A stretch of 35,120 bases of DNA, taken from contig JAJDVM010000108.1 in assembly GCA_022826125.1 (NCBI GenBank), positions 1 to 35,120 on the forward strand, given 5' to 3'. The notes below the pieces were generated by a model. It worked only from the letters and a program-made list of their open reading frames with translations, was not told where the DNA came from and did not search any database. This document shows positions 31,773 through 35,120 of this stretch, piece by piece. Origin of the DNA: Defluviicoccus sp. GTDB lineage: Bacteria; Pseudomonadota; Alphaproteobacteria; MPNO01. Numbering within the stretch: the stretch's first letter is position 1; each line of letters starts with the position of its first letter. Both the position numbers and the translations under genes were made by a program.

Positions 31773-33119
31773 TCATCTCCTCTGGAATTCGGCCGAAGCG
31801 AGTACCAGCGCCACGCCGGCATCGCCCGACGGGGCGAGATCGACCATGCGCCGGGTCTCCGCCGAGGCGACGGGACCCAGCGTCCGTTCGAGCAGCGCGC
31901 CGGGCGGTTCGGACGTTCCCGCCCTGACCGCGATCGCGCGGAGCCACTCGATTCGCCTCAAGAGCGCCTCGGGGGCGATCCAGCGGTCCGCCTCGTCCGG
32001 CCAGCCCTGCGGCGAAGGCGCGTTGAACGGGAGCTGGCCCATCGTCTGGAGCGGCACACCGAGCGATTGTGCCGTCACCTCACCGATACCGAGCGCGCGC
32101 AGCGCCGAGATGACGAGCTCGTACGGCGTCTTGACCTTGGGAATCGGGTGCCGCCAGACCACGTCGAGATCGACCAGTGCGCGCGATACTTCGGCCAGAT
32201 CGCCGCCGCTCTCCAGAAAGACATGGGCGATGCGCGCCACCTCGGGCTCGGGCGGGTCGTCGGCCACGAAATGCCGCACCAGCTTGGTCGCGACGAAGCG
32301 CGCGGTCGAAGGGTGAGACGCCAGGTCGCGCATGATGGACCTCGCCTCGTCGATCCCGCCTTCCGGATAGACCTTGCCGAGCACCGTCTTCGGTCCGGGC
32401 TCGTGCATCCAGCGCCGAAAGACGAACCCGCCGGAAACGGGCCGGGACTTCCCCGGGCCCACCATCCCGCCGTGGGTCCAGCCGGTCAGCGCTTTCGCGA
32501 ATTCGGTGACGTCGGCCTGCCTATACCCGCCGTTCACGCCCAGCGTGTGCAGCTCGAGGATTTCGCGGGCAAGGTTCTCGTTGATGCCGCGGCCGCTGCG
32601 CCTGCCGACCCGGGAGTTGGGGCCGAACGACATGTTGTTGTCGAGATAGGACAGCATGCAGACATGCCCGGCGACGGCGAGCAGCATGTCCTTGAACCGG
32701 CCGAACACGTGCGGGCGGATGGCTTCGCGCTCGTAGGCCGGAAGGGCCGGGCCGACGATCGCCTTGCTGCGCGAAACGGTGAAATGGTTGGACCAGAACA
32801 GCACCATGCGCTCCGCGAATGGTGTGTCCGTCCCGACCGCGTGTCGTGCGCGGGCGGCGGTTTCGGGCCCGAAACTCTCCCGGTAGTGGCGGCTCGCAGT
32901 CTCGTTGAGCGCCTCCGGGCTTTCCAGCCGCGCCTCGTGGATTTCCTTCATGATGGAGGCCGCGCCGGGGAAGGATGAGAGGCCGACCGGAACCTCCTGC
33001 CGGGGCACGATCTGGTCGCGGATCCATCCCCTCGGATCCGCCTCGACAGCGTCTGCCTCGCCGGGAGCGACGCCGAGGCCGAAACGGTTGAGCGCGATAT
33101 AGGCGGCAATGTTCTTCAC
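31773..33119 (-). CDS. DUF1800 protein
   Basis: A 448-residue protein of the DUF1800 family. IALNRFGLGVAPGE at the start, ERMVLFWSNHFTVS (about 100-113), NENLAREILELHTLGVNGGY and RFVATKLVRHFVAD are the conserved blocks. The families DUF1800 and DUF1501 are nearly always neighbours, and they are thought to act together outside the cytoplasm. The function is not established. The start is a GTG at 33119 with GGAGG nine bases upstream. No clear signal peptide is visible, so export may depend on the partner. The stop overlaps the DUF1501 start region. Confidence 0.88.
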   Translation of the reverse strand: MKNIAAYIALNRFGLGVAPGEADAVEADPRGWIRDQIVPRQEVPVGLSSFPGAASIMKEIHEARLESPEALNETASRHYRESFGPETAARARHAVGTDTPFAERMVLFWSNHFTVSRSKAIVGPALPAYEREAIRPHVFGRFKDMLLAVAGHVCMLSYLDNNMSFGPNSRVGRRSGRGINENLAREILELHTLGVNGGYRQADVTEFAKALTGWTHGGMVGPGKSRPVSGGFVFRRWMHEPGPKTVLGKVYPEGGIDEARSIMRDLASHPSTARFVATKLVRHFVADDPPEPEVARIAHVFLESGGDLAEVSRALVDLDVVWRHPIPKVKTPYELVISALRALGIGEVTAQSLGVPLQTMGQLPFNAPSPQGWPDEADRWIAPEALLRRIEWLRAIAVRAGTSEPPGALLERTLGPVASAETRRMVDLAPSGDAGVALVLASAEFQRR

Positions 33120-33173
33120 GGCGACGGTCCTCCGCTATGCCCTAATCACGCGCGGGGCGCGGGAATCCGTCGC

Positions 33174-34703
33174 TCAGGGGCCGGACGCAGACGCCTGCAA
33201 CAGCCCTACCACCTCCGCCGCCGCCTCGTCGGGCGACAGCCTGGTGGTGTCGATGCGCAAATCGGGGTTCTCCGGCGGTTCGTACGGGGAGTCGATCCCG
33301 GTGAAGTTCGCGAGATCGCCCCTGCGGGCCTTGGCGTAGAGGCCCTTGGGATCGCGGGCTTCGCAGACCTCGAGCGGCGCGTCGACGAAGATCTCCAGGA
33401 ACTCTCCCTCTTCCATCAGCTCGCGCGCCATTCGGCGTTCCGACCGGAACGGCGAGATGAAGGAAACGATGACGATCAGCCCGGCATCGACCATCAGCTT
33501 CGCGACCTCGGCCACCCGGCGGATGTTCTCGACCCGGTCCCGGTCGGTGAAGCCGAGATCCCGGCTGAGTCCGTGGCGGACGTTGTCGCCGTCGAGAAGA
33601 TAGGTCCGCCTTCCCAGAGCCTGGAGCTTCTGTTCGACGCGGTCGGCAATGGTGGATTTGCCCGCCGCCGGCAGCCCGGTCAGCCAGAGGATGCAGGGCC
33701 GCTGCCCGATCGCGCGCGCGCGCGCCGCCTTGTCGACCCCGGTGTCCTGCCAGACGACGTTGCTCGCGCGGCGGAGCGCGAAACGGATCGCGCCCGCGCC
33801 GACAATTGTGCCGTCGAAGCGGTCGATCAGCTCGAAGGCGTCCCGCCGGCAACCGCCGGCCCCGGCATCGAGCACGACCGGCCGGCCGAGCGACAGCTTG
33901 CAGTAGCCGATCTCGTTGGGCCCGAGCGTCTTGGCGGCCATGCGCCCCAGCGTGTCGACGTCGATCCGGTGCGCGAGATCGGTGACTTGCGCGACCGCGG
34001 AGACATTGGCGAGACGGATTGCATAGCGACGCTCGGGCAGCATCGGCTCGGCATCCAGCCAGACCAGGTGGGCGGCGAACTGATCGGCGACCTCCGGCGG
34101 CCGGGCTCCGCCTCCCGGGTCCGGACCGGTCTCCACGGTCGCCAGCGCTTCCATGAGCGTCGGGCCGCCGTACCGGGGTGCGCTCTCGCCGGTCCGCGCC
34201 GAAACCGGAACCGCGCGGACTTCCTCGATCCCCGCCTCGACCGCGAAGGCCCGGAATTCACCGGCGATCGCGGAGAACGCGGCCTCGTCGAACTCCGCCA
34301 CGCCCGTCCCGTCCACCGCGAGGATGGCCCGGCGAATCCCCATCAGCGAGACGATGCAGGCATCGCGGCGGGTCCGCGTCCGGATCCCCGCGCGGGCGTC
34401 CACGGGCACGACGGCCAGGTCCGCCAGCGACGCGCCCGCGACCAGGGATCGCGTGTATCGCTCTCCGTCCGGCAGCTCGATGGCGACGAACTCGCGTTCC
34501 CCGGTCGCGAAACGGCGGCAGACGACATCGCCCGCGATCCAGCGTTCCTGTTCCTCCCGCGAAACGTCGACCGGAACCGGCTCGCTATCGTCGATCAGTC
34601 GTTCGAGCAGCGACGGCCCGCCGCCCTCTTCCGAGCCGCAAACGACGAATCGGAGTTCGTCGTTCACGCTGCCGGAACATTCGGGACGATTGAGACGAGG
34701 CAA
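33174..34703 (-). CDS. cysC: Fusion of a degenerate CysN-like domain with an APS kinase (CysC)
   Basis: A 509-residue protein. Residues 337-509 are a full APS kinase: P-loop GLPAAGKST (343-351), [16 protein letters not shown] (370-385), FISPFR and [11 protein letters not shown] (470-480). Residues 15-315 resemble CysN, the GTPase subunit of sulfate adenylyltransferase ([49 protein letters not shown]), but its GTPase motifs are lost. The P-loop reads GSEEGGGPS instead of GSVDDGKST, the DTPGHEQY motif reads IELPDGERY, the NKMD motif reads VDGTG, and the second beta-barrel domain is missing. The start is a TTG at 34703 with GGAAG upstream, about 30 bases after a good promoter. APS kinase makes PAPS. 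The N-terminal part may be regulatory or structural. No CysD is in the window. Confidence 0.88.
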   Translation of the reverse strand: MPRLNRPECSGSVNDELRFVVCGSEEGGGPSLLERLIDDSEPVPVDVSREEQERWIAGDVVCRRFATGEREFVAIELPDGERYTRSLVAGASLADLAVVPVDARAGIRTRTRRDACIVSLMGIRRAILAVDGTGVAEFDEAAFSAIAGEFRAFAVEAGIEEVRAVPVSARTGESAPRYGGPTLMEALATVETGPDPGGGARPPEVADQFAAHLVWLDAEPMLPERRYAIRLANVSAVAQVTDLAHRIDVDTLGRMAAKTLGPNEIGYCKLSLGRPVVLDAGAGGCRRDAFELIDRFDGTIVGAGAIRFALRRASNVVWQDTGVDKAARARAIGQRPCILWLTGLPAAGKSTIADRVEQKLQALGRRTYLLDGDNVRHGLSRDLGFTDRDRVENIRRVAEVAKLMVDAGLIVIVSFISPFRSERRMARELMEEGEFLEIFVDAPLEVCEARDPKGLYAKARRGDLANFTGIDSPYEPPENPDLRIDTTRLSPDEAAAEVVGLLQASASGP

Positions 34704-34738
34704 GATAGCGCTTCCACCCGATTGGCCTTACAGTGTGA

Positions 34739-34796
34739 AATATAGGGAACGAACCTTCCTATTTCAAGATATTTTTTTCTTTTTAGGTATTTTTTC
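34739..34796 (-). promoter_or_regulatory. Predicted strong promoter with upstream A-tract for the CysN/CysC fusion
   Basis: On the minus strand TTGAAA (34762-34767) and TATATT (34739-34744) are separated by exactly 17 bases. The stretch just upstream of the -35 (34768-34796) is nearly all A and T on an otherwise GC-rich background, like an UP element. The predicted start point, near 34732, leaves a leader of about 30 bases. Confidence 0.6.
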
Positions 34797-34817
34797 CCCT
34801 CATCCCATCCTCTCAGT

Positions 34818-34927
34818 GTCATGCCCGGACTTGTTCCGGGCATCCACGTCGTTCGGCATCGAGGTCTGAGCGGGCAAGAGCGGAGCCACGGTGGGACGTG
34901 GATGCCCGGAACAAGTCCGGGCATGAC
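34818..34927. repeat. Perfect 33-bp inverted repeat with nested hairpins
   Basis: Arms at 34818-34850 and 34895-34927 are exact reverse complements (the left arm starts GTCATGCCCGGACTTGTTCC). The loop between is 44 bases. Each arm itself folds as GCCCGGA-ACTTGT-type hairpin with TCCGGGC, so a cruciform with side arms is possible. It stands between the unidentified right-hand gene and the promoter of the CysN/CysC fusion. Confidence 0.9.
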
Positions 34928-34986
34928 GGGAAAAGGCACGGGCGTGCCGTAATCCGAGCGTTGATCGCCCCCCTCGTCCGCCCCCC

Positions 34987-35120
34987 TTACAACTCCGGGA
35001 TCGAGCGGGCGGGTGCGATCTCGACCGTATCGCCGGGGGAGGCGCGGACGATGGCGAGGCTGGATGCGCCGGCGAGCAGGGAGGATCCCTCGTCCGCGAG
35101 CTGCGCCCATGCCCTGAGCG
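34987..35120 (-). CDS. Unidentified protein, C-terminal fragment
   Basis: A minus-strand frame open to the right edge, ending at TAA 34989-34987. It encodes about 43 visible residues, including WAQLADEGSSLLAGASSLAI and the ending VEIAPARSIPEL. Amino-acid use and codon third positions are GC-rich like the neighbours, which supports real coding. I recognise no family. Too little is present to predict a function; the rest of the gene lies beyond the window. Confidence 0.5.
   Translation of the reverse strand, partial: LRAWAQLADEGSSLLAGASSLAIVRASPGDTVEIAPARSIPEL

Noticed and set aside
34797..34986. Rho-independent terminator formed by the 33-bp inverted repeat
   Set aside because: No T-run follows the stem on either strand (the minus strand reads into A-rich sequence), so it is listed only as a repeat.

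Overview
This is a strongly GC-rich window with densely packed genes, many sharing 4-bp start/stop overlaps. It most likely comes from an alphaproteobacterium, possibly a Rhodospirillales-like lineage. The evidence is an NDUFS4-type accessory subunit of complex I, a SUF operon of the alphaproteobacterial type (Rrf2 regulator-sufBCDS-sufU-sufT-sufA), and three families of dispersed palindromic repeats. No mobile element, integrase, CRISPR array or rRNA was seen.

Layout. (1) 1-1100: the end of a DUF2817 peptidase-like gene, an NDUFS4-like gene and tRNA-Pro(UGG). (2) 1101-9139, all on the minus strand: a ten-gene run headed by an Rrf2 regulator, followed by sufB, C, D, S, U, T and A, a PaaY-like gamma carbonic anhydrase-type protein and an HSL-type esterase. 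(3) 9354-13248, minus: a benzoate-type Rieske dioxygenase (alpha, beta, reductase) with a zinc alcohol dehydrogenase inserted in the operon. (4) 13348-29359: a catabolic island. A minus-strand operon carries a DUF1185 protein, an enamidase-like amidohydrolase, a DAO-type FAD oxidase, an SDR, an HsaA-like flavin monooxygenase and an ornithine-cyclodeaminase-like enzyme. Facing away from it are two luciferase-like (LLM) monooxygenases on the plus strand. Then come an MhpA-like aromatic hydroxylase with a flavodoxin-fold quinone reductase, an Asp/Glu racemase-superfamily protein, and a minus-strand run of carboxymuconolactone decarboxylase-like, tandem ferredoxin-fold, class III aminotransferase and hydantoinase-A-like genes. 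(5) 29421-34703, minus: cytochrome b561, YceI, the DUF1501/DUF1800 pair, and a fusion of a degenerate CysN with an intact APS kinase. (6) 34704-35120: a strong-looking promoter with an A-tract, a perfect 33-bp inverted repeat, and the 3' end of an unidentified gene.

How the parts fit. The SUF block makes the Fe-S clusters that the Rieske dioxygenase and its reductase need. The island combines oxygenases with C-N bond hydrolases, an amine oxidase and an aminotransferase. That mix suggests oxidative breakdown of a nitrogen-containing ring or amide, but the substrate cannot be read from sequence. No transporter or transcription factor lies between 9354 and 29359, and no obvious small flavin reductase for the two-component monooxygenases.

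The most unusual items are the pseudo-CysN/CysC fusion (GTPase motifs eroded, kinase motifs intact), an enamidase homologue whose HxH metal motif reads Q-V-H, a hydroxylase gene whose only sensible start is a CTG coupled to the upstream stop, and a family of paired inverted repeats placed mainly between convergent genes.
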